Origin: Pseudomonas sp. PDM15
GTDB lineage: Bacteria > Pseudomonadota > Gammaproteobacteria > Pseudomonadales > Pseudomonadaceae
Reading direction: 5' to 3'
Assembly: GCF_014851565.1 (NCBI RefSeq)
Contig: NZ_JACVAA010000009.1
Coordinates: 116,751 to 180,750 of the forward strand
Length of the DNA: 64,000 nucleotides
Numbering within the stretch: position 1 is the stretch's first letter; each line of letters begins with the position of its first letter. The notes under the pieces are model-generated. The model was not told where the DNA came from. It made no database searches and worked only from the letters and a program-made list of their open reading frames with translations. The position numbers and the translations under genes are program-made. Shown here one piece after another: positions 9,187-17,294 of the stretch.

Positions 9187-9195
9187 TGTGGATAA
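9187..9195 (-). promoter_or_regulatory. DnaA box
   Basis: TGTGGATAA, the exact complement of the TTATCCACA consensus, between the iterons and the AT-rich segment. A one-mismatch copy, CTATCCACA, lies at 9437-9445. Confidence 0.65.
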
Positions 9196-9225
9196 GTGTG
9201 TCTTGGCGCGTTGCTGGCCTGTCGC

Positions 9226-9268
9226 TTTATAAGAAAAGCCTTTAGATATTTTTATTCTTGTTTTTAAA
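9226..9268. other. AT-rich putative DNA unwinding element
   Basis: Mostly A/T with runs of T and A (TTTAGATATTTTTATTC), next to the DnaA box and between the two iteron groups. This is the expected site of origin melting. Confidence 0.55.
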
Positions 9269-9329
9269 GGGAGGTGAAATGTTCTGAAACCCTTGTGGCA
9301 CTAGGCTTCTAGCTTGGTCGGAAAGGTCG

Positions 9330-9499
9330 CTAAGTGGACGTTTCCTCGGAATTGGTGGGCGTCTGCTCGGTTTGATGTGGCCGATTAGTCGGTAAGCGTG
9401 GGCATATCCTCGGAACTGGTGGACGTTTCCTCGGCGCTATCCACAGGCTGTGAGGCACGCCTACTTGGCTGCAAGCCCAATAGGTGGACAGATTCTCGG
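9330..9499 (-). repeat. Right iteron group, inverted
   Basis: Minus-strand iterons at 9330-9349, 9415-9434 and 9480-9499, plus a degenerate copy near 9396-9413. Two are of the GGAAACG subtype. The last lies 62 bp before the chosen rep start, so it may overlap the rep promoter and give autoregulation. Confidence 0.7.
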
Positions 9500-9560
9500 A
9501 CATCTGGACGGATTGCGTAATTTCCCCTGTATGCTTTGGCTGCACGCGAGGGGGTTTAAG

Positions 9561-10451
9561 ATGACTGATTCAGCTAGGGCCAACAAGAGCCTTCACGATA
9601 CAGACGATGAGCTGCCAGCGATCGACATGGTGATCGATGGCGTGTCCATCAATCCTCAGGATCTGCTGGGCGACGATCTTGGCGACGACTACCCAAGCAC
9701 CTGGAATCGCGTGATTGGCCAGTCAAATGCCCTGGTCACATCCTCCTATCACCTATCGCTTTCGGAGATTCGACTTCTTCGTCTCTGCATGTCGGCTATC
9801 GACTCTAGGCGCCCTCTGCGGCCGAAGGTGTTTGTGATTCGGGCCTCTGATTACGCGGAGACTTTCAACGTTACCCTCGATGCCGCCTATCTCGCGTTGC
9901 GCGACGCGAGCAATACCCTGTTCGATCGTGAGATACGGATCGGTACGAACAAGAGCGGCCGGCGAATCCGGTGGGTCAGTGAGGTCAAGTATCACCAGGG
10001 TATGGGTGAGGTAGAAGTTCACTTCACAGACCAGGTAATGCCTCAGCTCACCGCACTTGAGCGCCAGTACACGGCTTATCGTGCTGGCGAGATCGTTAAT
10101 CTCAACAGCGTGTACAGCGTCAGGATCTATGAGTGGCTCTGCCAGTTTCGCTCCACTGGTTGGATGAAGATCACTGTGCAGGAGTTGCGTGATCGTCTCC
10201 AGCTTCAGGAGACCTACAGCCAGTTCAGAGATTTGCGCCGGCGCGTGATTGAGCATGCGGTGGAGGAGATCAATCGCACCGCTGATCTCGACGTGAAGGT
10301 CACCTACCAGAAGAAGGGGCGCTCGGTCGAAATGATCTGCTTCACGTTCTCCGTTAAGCCGCAGGTGCAGCAGCCGCTCGATCTGGAGCCTTCGCTTGAG
10401 GACATTCATGCAGACTTGCCTCCAGCGCAGGCCGCCGGCGGTGATCGCTGA
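9561..10451 (+). CDS. repA: Rep_3 family replication initiator
   Basis: 296 aa. The chosen start is ATG 9561, preceded by GAGGGGGTT; the longer frame from 9450 would run through an iteron. Two winged-helix regions are expected. The first spans about residues 58-80 (YHLSLSEIRLLRLCMSAI). The second spans about 187-240 (RIYEWLCQF, then VQELRDRL and FRDLRRRVIEHAVEEIN), both typical of Rep_3 initiators. It would bind the upstream 20-bp iterons and open the origin with DnaA. parA and parB follow. The call is firm; repA is used in the generic plasmid sense. Confidence 0.9.
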   Translation: MTDSARANKSLHDTDDELPAIDMVIDGVSINPQDLLGDDLGDDYPSTWNRVIGQSNALVTSSYHLSLSEIRLLRLCMSAIDSRRPLRPKVFVIRASDYAETFNVTLDAAYLALRDASNTLFDREIRIGTNKSGRRIRWVSEVKYHQGMGEVEVHFTDQVMPQLTALERQYTAYRAGEIVNLNSVYSVRIYEWLCQFRSTGWMKITVQELRDRLQLQETYSQFRDLRRRVIEHAVEEINRTADLDVKVTYQKKGRSVEMICFTFSVKPQVQQPLDLEPSLEDIHADLPPAQAAGGDR

Positions 10452-10561
10452 GGGCCGTTATAGGGTATTTAGGCAAAAAACACACGAAAACCATATAAAC
10501 GGCTTGCGGTCTGCTGTTGATGGTATATGGTTACGCCTACAGTCAACCTGAGGACGTGGCC

Positions 10562-11674
10562 ATGGCCGATGCTCAAGCGCAAGAAAGTTATCCGTATACC
10601 GACTTCGATTCCCTTTACCTCCCTCCGCAGTTTGCAGCTGATGCCCTGGGCATCAGCCTGCAGACGCTGAAGGCTGCCGAGCCTGACCTGGGCGTAGATA
10701 TTCGGCGTGTGCCGCGTGGCACTGTTTCCGCGCGGGTTTACACTCCGGCGGACATCTTCAAGATTGCGGCGCTTCGTCGGGATAAAGGTCTGACTAAGAG
10801 CCTCTCCAGGCCGATCACGGTGTCGACTTTTGTTCAAAAGGGCGGCACTGGCAAAACTACCTGCTCTGTGAATCTGGCACTCTCTTTTGCTTTTGCGGGT
10901 TACCGCACCCTCCTCATTGATAACGATCCCCAAGCCGATGCGTCCAGCATGCTCGGGTACGATCCTGATTTGACCCCCGCTGAGCTCGAAGAGGTGGGCG
11001 TGCCTGCTGACCGCGCTATCGATGGTCACTTTGGCAATCTCTTGGGTGTCAGCAATATGTTCCCTCCCCTTCCACTAGATAAGGTGATCAAGAAGCCCTT
11101 CGGTGAGTACGGTCCTCATCTGATTCCGGCGGAGGAATCGCTTGATGACTTGGATGTGGCGCTCGGGGCGGCTAACAATTCCGACTTCCGCTACGCGTCC
11201 CACATCGTGAAGGCTCGCGCGGGTCAGTTGCCGGCCTGTGACTTTAGTGGCTATGACGTGATCATCTTCGACAACGCGCCATCCGGCTCGTTACTGACCC
11301 GCAACAGCATGGTTGCGAGTGACTTCCTGGTTTGCCCCATCCGGATGGATAAGTTCTCTTTCAGGGCGCTCACTCGTCTTGCCGGTAAGCTGGCCGCTTT
11401 CCAGGAAGACTTCCAGCGATCGCCAGAAATCGTCGCGATCCCGACGATGTTCATAAAGAATCGCCCGCGGATCATGACCAACCTAGCGCGGCTCTCCGAG
11501 CTCTTCCCTGGCAAAGTCACAGACAGCAAGCTTTTCTTCTCGGAGGATTATTCCAAGGCGCTTGAGGATGGCGTGCCTATCCTGGCTTGGAAAGTTGGGT
11601 CGGATAACTCGCTTGGGGCGATGCGGCAGGTTTTCGCTGAGGTGTTGCAGAGGATTCGCGAAACCCTCCACTGA
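10562..11674 (+). CDS. parA: ParA partition ATPase (type Ia)
   Basis: 370 aa from ATG 10562, preceded by TGAGGACG. Residues 1-90 form an N-terminal extension with a helix-turn-helix-like segment and a MerR-like 'TPADIFKIAALRRDKG' stretch, as in autoregulatory type Ia ParA. The deviant Walker A KGGTGKTT is at residues 93-100, Walker A' DNDPQADAS at ~120-128 and Walker B VIIFDNAPSG at ~233-242. It drives plasmid segregation with ParB. Three palindromes lie directly after its stop, between parA and parB. Confidence 0.93.
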   Translation: MADAQAQESYPYTDFDSLYLPPQFAADALGISLQTLKAAEPDLGVDIRRVPRGTVSARVYTPADIFKIAALRRDKGLTKSLSRPITVSTFVQKGGTGKTTCSVNLALSFAFAGYRTLLIDNDPQADASSMLGYDPDLTPAELEEVGVPADRAIDGHFGNLLGVSNMFPPLPLDKVIKKPFGEYGPHLIPAEESLDDLDVALGAANNSDFRYASHIVKARAGQLPACDFSGYDVIIFDNAPSGSLLTRNSMVASDFLVCPIRMDKFSFRALTRLAGKLAAFQEDFQRSPEIVAIPTMFIKNRPRIMTNLARLSELFPGKVTDSKLFFSEDYSKALEDGVPILAWKVGSDNSLGAMRQVFAEVLQRIRETLH

Positions 11675-11675
11675 G

Positions 11676-11758
11676 CTATGCACGGTGCATAGCTGTTTAA
11701 AAAACAACCTATGCACGGTGCATAGGTGATCGAAAATTGACCTATGCACGGTGCATAG
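11676..11758. promoter_or_regulatory. Three 17-bp palindromes between parA and parB (putative parS/operator)
   Basis: CTATGCACGGTGCATAG occurs identically at 11676-11692, 11709-11725 and 11742-11758. Each has perfect 8-bp arms around one central base, and the copies repeat every 33 bp, about three helical turns. The last ends 23 bp before parB. The regular phasing fits a ParB centromere, or an operator for ParA/ParB control. Confidence 0.75.
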
Positions 11759-11781
11759 GTGGAAAATCGAAGGGGTGTCCC

Positions 11782-12789
11782 ATGCCAAAAGTAACAAGGC
11801 GCCTGGGGGTTGACCGGGCAGCTGAGGCTGCTGTGCCTGACGCGCATTTGCCACCAACGCATCTCCAGGGTGTTCGTGCTCCGGAGAAGATTCCAGAGGC
11901 AAATCTTGAGGTGACGCTGGAGGATATCTTGGCGCAGCAAGAAGCTTCGTCTGCAGCCCCCGCCGTGCCAGTGGCGCCAGTGGCTGTCGCTGCAGTTGAT
12001 CCTGCATTCGAAATAAAGAAGATCCCCGTGGGGATGATTGACGTCTCCCCATACCAGCCGCGGTTGGTGATCAGTGAGGAGGCTCTCGGTCGCCTGGCTG
12101 ATGCAATTCAGGCCGCAGGTGGCTTGCGTCAGCCGATTCTTGTAAGGCCAAAAGCCGACGGCCGGTACGAGTTGGTCGGCGGCGAGCGACGTTGGAGAGC
12201 TCATCAGCTCCTTCATTGGTCGGATATCGAGGCGCGTATTCGCGAGATGTCTGATGAGGAGGCTGAGATCACCGCCGTGGCTGACAACCAGGGTGATGAG
12301 GATCTCTCGGATTTCGAGCTGGCTAAGGCGTACAGCAAGATCCTGGATAAGGGGCTTGAGCCTTCTATGAGCGCCCTTGCTCGGCGCGTCGGCGTTAACC
12401 AGTCAACGATCAGTCGCTGCCTTGGTTATTTGAAGCTGCCGAAAAGTGTTCAGGCTTTGCTGGAGAAAAAGCCGGATTTGATTGGTACGAAGCAGGTGCT
12501 GAAGTTCGTAGAGCTTTCGCAGGCTCATGAGGACGTTGTGCTTGAAGCAGTTGCCGGCATTGGCGACGGTCGATTTACTCAGGAGGGCGCGGTGCGGTGG
12601 GTTCAGTCCACCATTAGCGGCGGTCGAGGTGCTGGAAAGGAGAGTCGAACGCTGTTTTCCAAAGGGAAGCCACTTGGAAGCATCAAGGTGGCTGGGAGCA
12701 AGGTCGAGCTTTCGTGTGTGAAAGGTGTCGACCCTGCTAAGCTCGCTGAGTTGGTTTCCAGTTACTTGGAGACGATCGAGCTGGACTAA
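11782..12789 (+). CDS. parB: ParB partition protein
   Basis: 335 aa from ATG 11782 (GAAGGGGTG ribosome site); a TTG at 11737 lies inside the third palindrome and is rejected as start. The N-terminal ParB/Srx-like domain shows YQPR (about residue 91) and the nucleotide-binding GERRWRA box (about 134). The central helix-turn-helix is ~200-221 (LARRVGVNQSTISRCLGYL). A C-terminal dimerisation region follows. It binds parS, probably the palindromes just upstream, and loads ParA. It ends 18 bp before a strong terminator. Confidence 0.93.
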   Translation: MPKVTRRLGVDRAAEAAVPDAHLPPTHLQGVRAPEKIPEANLEVTLEDILAQQEASSAAPAVPVAPVAVAAVDPAFEIKKIPVGMIDVSPYQPRLVISEEALGRLADAIQAAGGLRQPILVRPKADGRYELVGGERRWRAHQLLHWSDIEARIREMSDEEAEITAVADNQGDEDLSDFELAKAYSKILDKGLEPSMSALARRVGVNQSTISRCLGYLKLPKSVQALLEKKPDLIGTKQVLKFVELSQAHEDVVLEAVAGIGDGRFTQEGAVRWVQSTISGGRGAGKESRTLFSKGKPLGSIKVAGSKVELSCVKGVDPAKLAELVSSYLETIELD

Positions 12790-12800
12790 GCGACGGCTCT

Positions 12801-12832
12801 AAAAAATGCCCGGTTATGCCGGGCTTTTTGTT
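12801..12832 (+). terminator. Terminator after parB
   Basis: GCCCGG-TTATG-CCGGGC stem (12808-12824) followed by TTTTTG, with A-rich sequence before it. It closes the rep-par unit. Confidence 0.85.
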
Positions 12833-12899
12833 TTCTGGATGAACTTTAATCAGATCGCCTGTTATACTATCGACATCATGTAAGAAAATTGAGGTCGAT

Positions 12900-15059
12900 A
12901 TGTCGACGGTCGTTCTCTGTGAAAAGCCGGATCAGTCCAAGGCTCATGCCTCGCTTTTCGGCATCGCTGAAAGCGGCAGAGGGTATTACAAGGCCAAGAA
13001 CGGCTGGGTATTCACCCATTCGATCGGTCACATGGTTGAAATGCTTGAGCCGAGTAAGCTGGATCCGCGCTGGGATAAATGGTCCCTCGAAGATTTGCCT
13101 ATCATTCCTCCGTCCTGGAAGGTCGCGGCTGTCAACGGCAAGGCGGACCAACTGCGCACTGTGCTCGGTTTCTTGAAAACGGCCGATGAGATCATTATCG
13201 CTACCGACTGCGGGCGAGAAGGCGAGCTGATCGGGCGAGAGTTGATTGAGCTATCCGGGAACCGCAAACATAGGCTCATGAGGTTCTGGTCGTCTGCCCT
13301 GGACGAAGCCAGCCTCCGTAACGCCTGGAAAGCACTCAAGGACGGACGCGATTTCGATACGCTCTACGCGGCCGCGCTGATTCGTCAGCGATTCGACTAC
13401 ATGTGGGGGATGACTAACAGCCGCGGCGCGACGCTTACGCTTGCACCGCCCAAGGTCGTCTTTCCAGTCGGGCGAGTTCAAACTCCGGTGCTTAACCTGG
13501 TGGTGATGCGACACCTGGCCATCGTCAACTTTACCCCGAAGATTTTCTTCACCTTGGCTGCAGACGTTTCGACAGCTGTTGGCAATCTGACGATGACCTT
13601 TGCGCCTAAAGGTGACGAACACCGTTTGTGGGAAAAGTCCAAGGCCGATGCTTTGGCAGCAGCTGTAAACGGCGCTAGAGGTCCACTGGTCGTTAAGTCG
13701 GCCGACCAAAAGGAGTCCCCTCCGAAATTCCCAAGTCTTTCTGATCTGCAGAAAGACTGCAGTAAGCGTTGGAAATGGACGCTCGATCAGACGCTGGAAG
13801 TTTGCCAGGCGCTGTACGACGCCAAGTATGTCTCCTATCCCCGCACCTCATGCAACATCATGCCGGAGGAGCAGATTCCTGATGTCCCTGGGATCTTGTC
13901 GGCCCTGGAGTCGGCCGGCTGGGCACCTTCCTTGGCGGCCTGTGGCAGCGCGCAGCCGGTGTTCAGAAAGGATCGCATCAAGCCGGAGGCTGAGATCCAA
14001 AAGGATTTCGACCACCACGCCATTCTGCCCACCGCATCAGTACCGAGCGGGCTTGCGGGCGACGAAAAGAAGCTCTATCAGCTCATCGTTCTGTACTACA
14101 TGCGCGCTTTTGCGCCGGACTATGAGTTCAACCAGGTAGACGTGACCATGCCTGCAGGCGGCATTCTACTGAAAGCCACCGGAATCACGCCGTTGAAGCA
14201 AGGCTTCAAAGCGCTTGAGGCGAAGCCGGAAGAGGCAGATGACGACGAGCCTGTCGAGAAGAGCGATGGCAAGCAAAAACTACCACCGGTCACCGATGGC
14301 ATGGAGGCTGTGGTCGATAAGGTCGATGTGAAGCAAGGCCAAACCCAGGCGCCTCCATACTACACGGAAGGTACGCTGCTGGAAGACATGATCAGCGTCC
14401 ACAAGTTCGTGACCAACCAGGATCAGCGCGCGCGCCTGAAGGAAACGTCCGGTCTTGGGACCGAAGCGACTCGCGCATCCATCATCAAAGAGCTGCGCAA
14501 CCGAAAACTGATCGTCCCGGGGCCGGGGAAAGGCAAGATCGATTGTTCCGACAATGCGATCATGCTCATCCAGTCTCTGCCGGATATCTTGCGTGATCCA
14601 GGGCAAACCGCCATCTGGGAAGATTACATGGATCACGTACGGCATAAGCGCATCACCTTCGAGGCCGCCATGAAGGCTGCCGAAGATGCAGTGCGCAAAT
14701 GCGCTGCCTATTTTCAGCAGCGTGGGGTGAATCAGGAGCGGGCAGAAGCATCCAAGCCGATCTTGGAGTTCAACGGGCATGCGGCCAATTGCCCGGCCTG
14801 CGCGAAGCCTATGGCGTACATCAAGACTGGCCGATTCGGCCCGTACTGGGGCTGCACGGACAGAGATGCTTGCAAGACAAGCCTTCGAGCTGCTGCTGAT
14901 GGAAAACCCATTCCGAAAGCAGAGGTCGTTAAAGGCGACATCTGTCCCAAGTGCCAGAAGAGCCATCTGGTGATCCGCCAAGGAGCGAAGGGCCCGTTTT
15001 GGGCCTGCTCGGGATTCCCGAAGTGCAAGCACACGGTGAACATCGAAAACCCGGCGTAA
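12900..15059 (+). CDS. topB: DNA topoisomerase III
   Basis: 719 aa, a type IA topoisomerase that decatenates or unlinks single-stranded regions. The Toprim domain shows a glutamate at residue 8 (VVLCEKPDQ) and TDCGREGELIG at ~102-112. The catalytic tyrosine is about residue 313 in YVSYPRTS, and FDHHAILP follows. Two C-terminal zinc-ribbon motifs are visible: CPAC with C-X5-C near residue 631, and CPKC with CSGFPKC near 682. Plasmids often carry TopB/TraE with replication or transfer genes. A TATACTAT promoter-like element lies about 35 bp upstream of the start. Confidence 0.95.
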   Translation: MSTVVLCEKPDQSKAHASLFGIAESGRGYYKAKNGWVFTHSIGHMVEMLEPSKLDPRWDKWSLEDLPIIPPSWKVAAVNGKADQLRTVLGFLKTADEIIIATDCGREGELIGRELIELSGNRKHRLMRFWSSALDEASLRNAWKALKDGRDFDTLYAAALIRQRFDYMWGMTNSRGATLTLAPPKVVFPVGRVQTPVLNLVVMRHLAIVNFTPKIFFTLAADVSTAVGNLTMTFAPKGDEHRLWEKSKADALAAAVNGARGPLVVKSADQKESPPKFPSLSDLQKDCSKRWKWTLDQTLEVCQALYDAKYVSYPRTSCNIMPEEQIPDVPGILSALESAGWAPSLAACGSAQPVFRKDRIKPEAEIQKDFDHHAILPTASVPSGLAGDEKKLYQLIVLYYMRAFAPDYEFNQVDVTMPAGGILLKATGITPLKQGFKALEAKPEEADDDEPVEKSDGKQKLPPVTDGMEAVVDKVDVKQGQTQAPPYYTEGTLLEDMISVHKFVTNQDQRARLKETSGLGTEATRASIIKELRNRKLIVPGPGKGKIDCSDNAIMLIQSLPDILRDPGQTAIWEDYMDHVRHKRITFEAAMKAAEDAVRKCAAYFQQRGVNQERAEASKPILEFNGHAANCPACAKPMAYIKTGRFGPYWGCTDRDACKTSLRAAADGKPIPKAEVVKGDICPKCQKSHLVIRQGAKGPFWACSGFPKCKHTVNIENPA

Positions 15060-15112
15060 GCGGCTTGACGCTATGCATTCATATACACTAATGTAAACAC
15101 GGAGTAAGCGAG

Positions 15113-15778
15113 ATGAGTCAGCGAAGCCGAGAGGTCCTGGTCAACATCTTGTGTGGCTCGATGTCCGGCATGCGTCCGGCTACCGAGCAGGAGCGCGAGC
15201 AGTATCAGCGCAACACGCAAACGAACTTTGACCTGCTGGTTGTAGGTAATACGCCAGCGCTGCAGGATGCGCATGTGTCGCGAGCTGGGCACGCGGGCGC
15301 TTTCGATTTTGATCGAGTCAAGCGCTACGAATCTGCTTGGCACGAGATGAAAGGGCGTGACCTTCAGGGTGGCACGTCGCTCAGCGAGTTGTACCCAGGT
15401 CGTGCAGTCAGTGATCCGTTCGTTGCGAAAGCTGTTGACGTTATTCGCCAGCATGCTCCGCAGTACGCCGGCAAGCTGATGCTCCACGGTTCAGCGTTTC
15501 CTTCGATGGCCATCGACATGGCCTCGGATTACATCGATCGAGCGACCTTCGATGACAAGACGCTCTCGGTCGAGGCGGCTAAGAACATTCAGATGTTCCT
15601 GACCGCCATGAGCGTGAGCAATGAGCAGGAGCATGTGCGCGATTTCGTGGCATCGTCTCCGACTCAGCTGCGTGAGATGCGATCCGCATTGGATCGCGAG
15701 TTTTCAGCGTTTGAGTCGACTACGATTCAGACTCTGGTGGAAGAAATCGATCTGTCTCAGACTCCCTTGCCAGGCTAG
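15113..15778 (+). CDS. Unknown protein
   Basis: 221 aa; GGAG about 8 bp before ATG 15113 and a promoter-like CATATACACTAATG upstream. Largely soluble and polar, with no signal peptide, membrane segment or recognisable catalytic motif. Independent upstream spacing from topB (53 bp) suggests its own promoter. Probably co-transcribed with the 135-aa gene that follows 22 bp later. Confidence 0.7.
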   Translation: MSQRSREVLVNILCGSMSGMRPATEQEREQYQRNTQTNFDLLVVGNTPALQDAHVSRAGHAGAFDFDRVKRYESAWHEMKGRDLQGGTSLSELYPGRAVSDPFVAKAVDVIRQHAPQYAGKLMLHGSAFPSMAIDMASDYIDRATFDDKTLSVEAAKNIQMFLTAMSVSNEQEHVRDFVASSPTQLREMRSALDREFSAFESTTIQTLVEEIDLSQTPLPG

Positions 15779-15800
15779 GGAGCCTGGCAAGGGGTAGTGG

Positions 15801-16208
15801 ATGAGTAACGCGAAGCTCGGAAGGTTGATGGACCGAATAGCCCTCAGCGGCCTCGCCGGGGCTTACGCCCATTGTTTCGCGCACTATGGCGATCATCGCC
15901 GGGCGATGCAGATGACGTGCAAGGCTGCCATCCGTGCTGGTTACCGCCCAGCCGCTTGCTGGGTCAGCGCCGCGATGCTGGCCGCGGGGCGGCCGACTCA
16001 TACGGTTGCATTCACAAAAGGCTCATCCCCATCCTTCTTGATCGTCATGGCCGGTAGCGTCGGGATCGATTACGAGCTCGATGTCATGTTTGACCCTGAG
16101 ACCGGAGCTCCAGGTTGGAGGCTCATTGAGGGCGAGGCCGAGGATCTGTATCGCAGCTGGGCGCAGACTAAAGAAGCCGATGATATCGACTACGACATCG
16201 CTTGCTGA
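15801..16208 (+). CDS. Unknown small protein
   Basis: 135 aa starting 22 bp after the previous gene, with GGGG in the spacer. The N-terminal half has an alanine- and histidine-rich amphipathic region. The C-terminal half is acidic, ending in DDIDYDIAC. No family recognised. Confidence 0.6.
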   Translation: MSNAKLGRLMDRIALSGLAGAYAHCFAHYGDHRRAMQMTCKAAIRAGYRPAACWVSAAMLAAGRPTHTVAFTKGSSPSFLIVMAGSVGIDYELDVMFDPETGAPGWRLIEGEAEDLYRSWAQTKEADDIDYDIAC

Positions 16209-16330
16209 TCAATACCCTCCCTTAGAAAATTTTTTCTCAAACCCCTTGAACTTCTTTTCTGTTATGCTTTCATATATACAAAGGCACAACGGAAGGCGAT
16301 AGCCGCCGAGCCTACGGATCAAGGAGAACG

Positions 16331-16771
16331 ATGATGAAAAAGATGAAGCTGATCGCGCTGGTAGGGGCTCTGGTCGTGTCTGTCGCAGCTGTGCTGGGTT
16401 GCACCGGTCAGAAAACCAATGAGGTCTGGCCTGAGAAGTGGGATGCCGAGGCTACCGCTTACTTCAATGCGAATGTGCCTCCGCTGAAAAATCTGCCTGG
16501 CAAGGTCTACCACTTCCAGGTCGTGAAATACGAGAAAGGGAAGGGCGAGTTCTTTGCCAATTCGCTCTACATCGATGGCAAGCTCGTTGAAAACGATCTG
16601 CCGAATGCCAGCCACAAAGTGGGCGGTGTCTCTGCCGGTCAGCTCGAAGGCGTGCACATAGTCTTTACTGCAGATGAGGGTTACAAGGTGGCTACCAAGT
16701 ACGAGTTTGCTGACTCGATACACAAGGCCGTCGCAAACACTCTCCCTGTTTTCTTCAAGGACTATCTGTAA
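16331..16771 (+). CDS. Small lipoprotein
   Basis: 146 aa with a lysine-rich start, a hydrophobic core and a lipobox ending VLGC at about residue 24, so probably an envelope lipoprotein. An AAGGAG site precedes two adjacent ATGs; the second, at 16334, is equally likely. The mature part is a small soluble domain of unknown family. It has its own promoter-like upstream sequence (CATATATACAAAG) and a terminator, so it is a single-gene unit. Confidence 0.75.
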   Translation: MMKKMKLIALVGALVVSVAAVLGCTGQKTNEVWPEKWDAEATAYFNANVPPLKNLPGKVYHFQVVKYEKGKGEFFANSLYIDGKLVENDLPNASHKVGGVSAGQLEGVHIVFTADEGYKVATKYEFADSIHKAVANTLPVFFKDYL

Positions 16772-16810
16772 GTAAGGGCAATCAATGAGATCAGATGTAT
16801 CTGGTATAGA

Positions 16811-16840
16811 AGGGCGCACCGAATAGGGCGCCCTTTTTTG
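16811..16840 (+). terminator. Terminator after the lipoprotein gene
   Basis: GGGCGC ... GCGCCC stem followed by TTTTTTG. Confidence 0.8.
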
Positions 16841-16925
16841 TGCCTGGAGAATAGAGAGATGCCTAGCTCCGTGACATGTGTTTTCGGTAGGCTTCGGTCT
16901 GCCTGCCTACGATTGAGAGGCGTCC

Positions 16926-17224
16926 ATGGTCCCTAGCCGCATGCGCCCAGTTCACCCAGGTGAAGTGCTTCGCGAAGAGTTTCTCAAGCCGTTGAGAATA
17001 ACGCCGACTGCACTTGCCCGTAGCCTGCATGTGTCCGAGCCGACTATTGCTGATATTTTGCTAGAGCACTGCGGCATGACGGCTGAGACCGCATACGACT
17101 TGGACGCTACTTCAATACGTCTGCGCAGTTCTGGATGAACCTGCAGGCCGAGTATGCTTTGGCTACTGCCTACGCCGAGGTAGGGGAAAGGATTGAGCGC
17201 GAGGTCGAGCCGCTGAAAAGCTGA
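16926..17224 (+). pseudogene. Frameshifted HigA-like antitoxin
   Basis: The first frame encodes MRPVHPGEVLREEFLKPL and an HTH region typical of HigA antitoxins, then stops at 17138 after an unrelated tail. A second frame continues with YFNTSAQFWMNLQAEYALA, the usual HigA C-terminus, to a TGA at 17222-17224. One missing base near 17101-17105 would restore one ~99-aa protein. No higB-like toxin lies upstream, so this is an orphan remnant. A sequencing error is an alternative explanation. Confidence 0.8.
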
Positions 17225-17252
17225 AAAGAGGGTAGGTGTGGGGGAGGGGAAT

Positions 17253-17279
17253 GGAGCGGAATTACCCGCTCCTTTTTTG
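17253..17279 (+). terminator. Terminator after the higA remnant
   Basis: GGAGCGG-AATTAC-CCGCTCC stem followed by TTTTTTG, between convergent transcription units. Confidence 0.8.
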
Positions 17280-17294
17280 CGGACTCTTGCGGAC

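Larger units (their letters stand above)
8386..9499. other. Iteron-type replication origin (oriV)
   Basis: About 1.1 kb without genes, immediately upstream of the rep gene. From left to right it has an array of about twelve 20-bp iterons (8386-9163), a perfect DnaA box on the minus strand (9187-9195), an AT-rich stretch (9226-9268), then iterons in the opposite orientation (9330-9499). This is the standard architecture of Rep_3-type iteron plasmids: initiator sites, a host DnaA site and an unwinding element. The iterons nearest rep could also serve as its operator. Confidence 0.85.
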
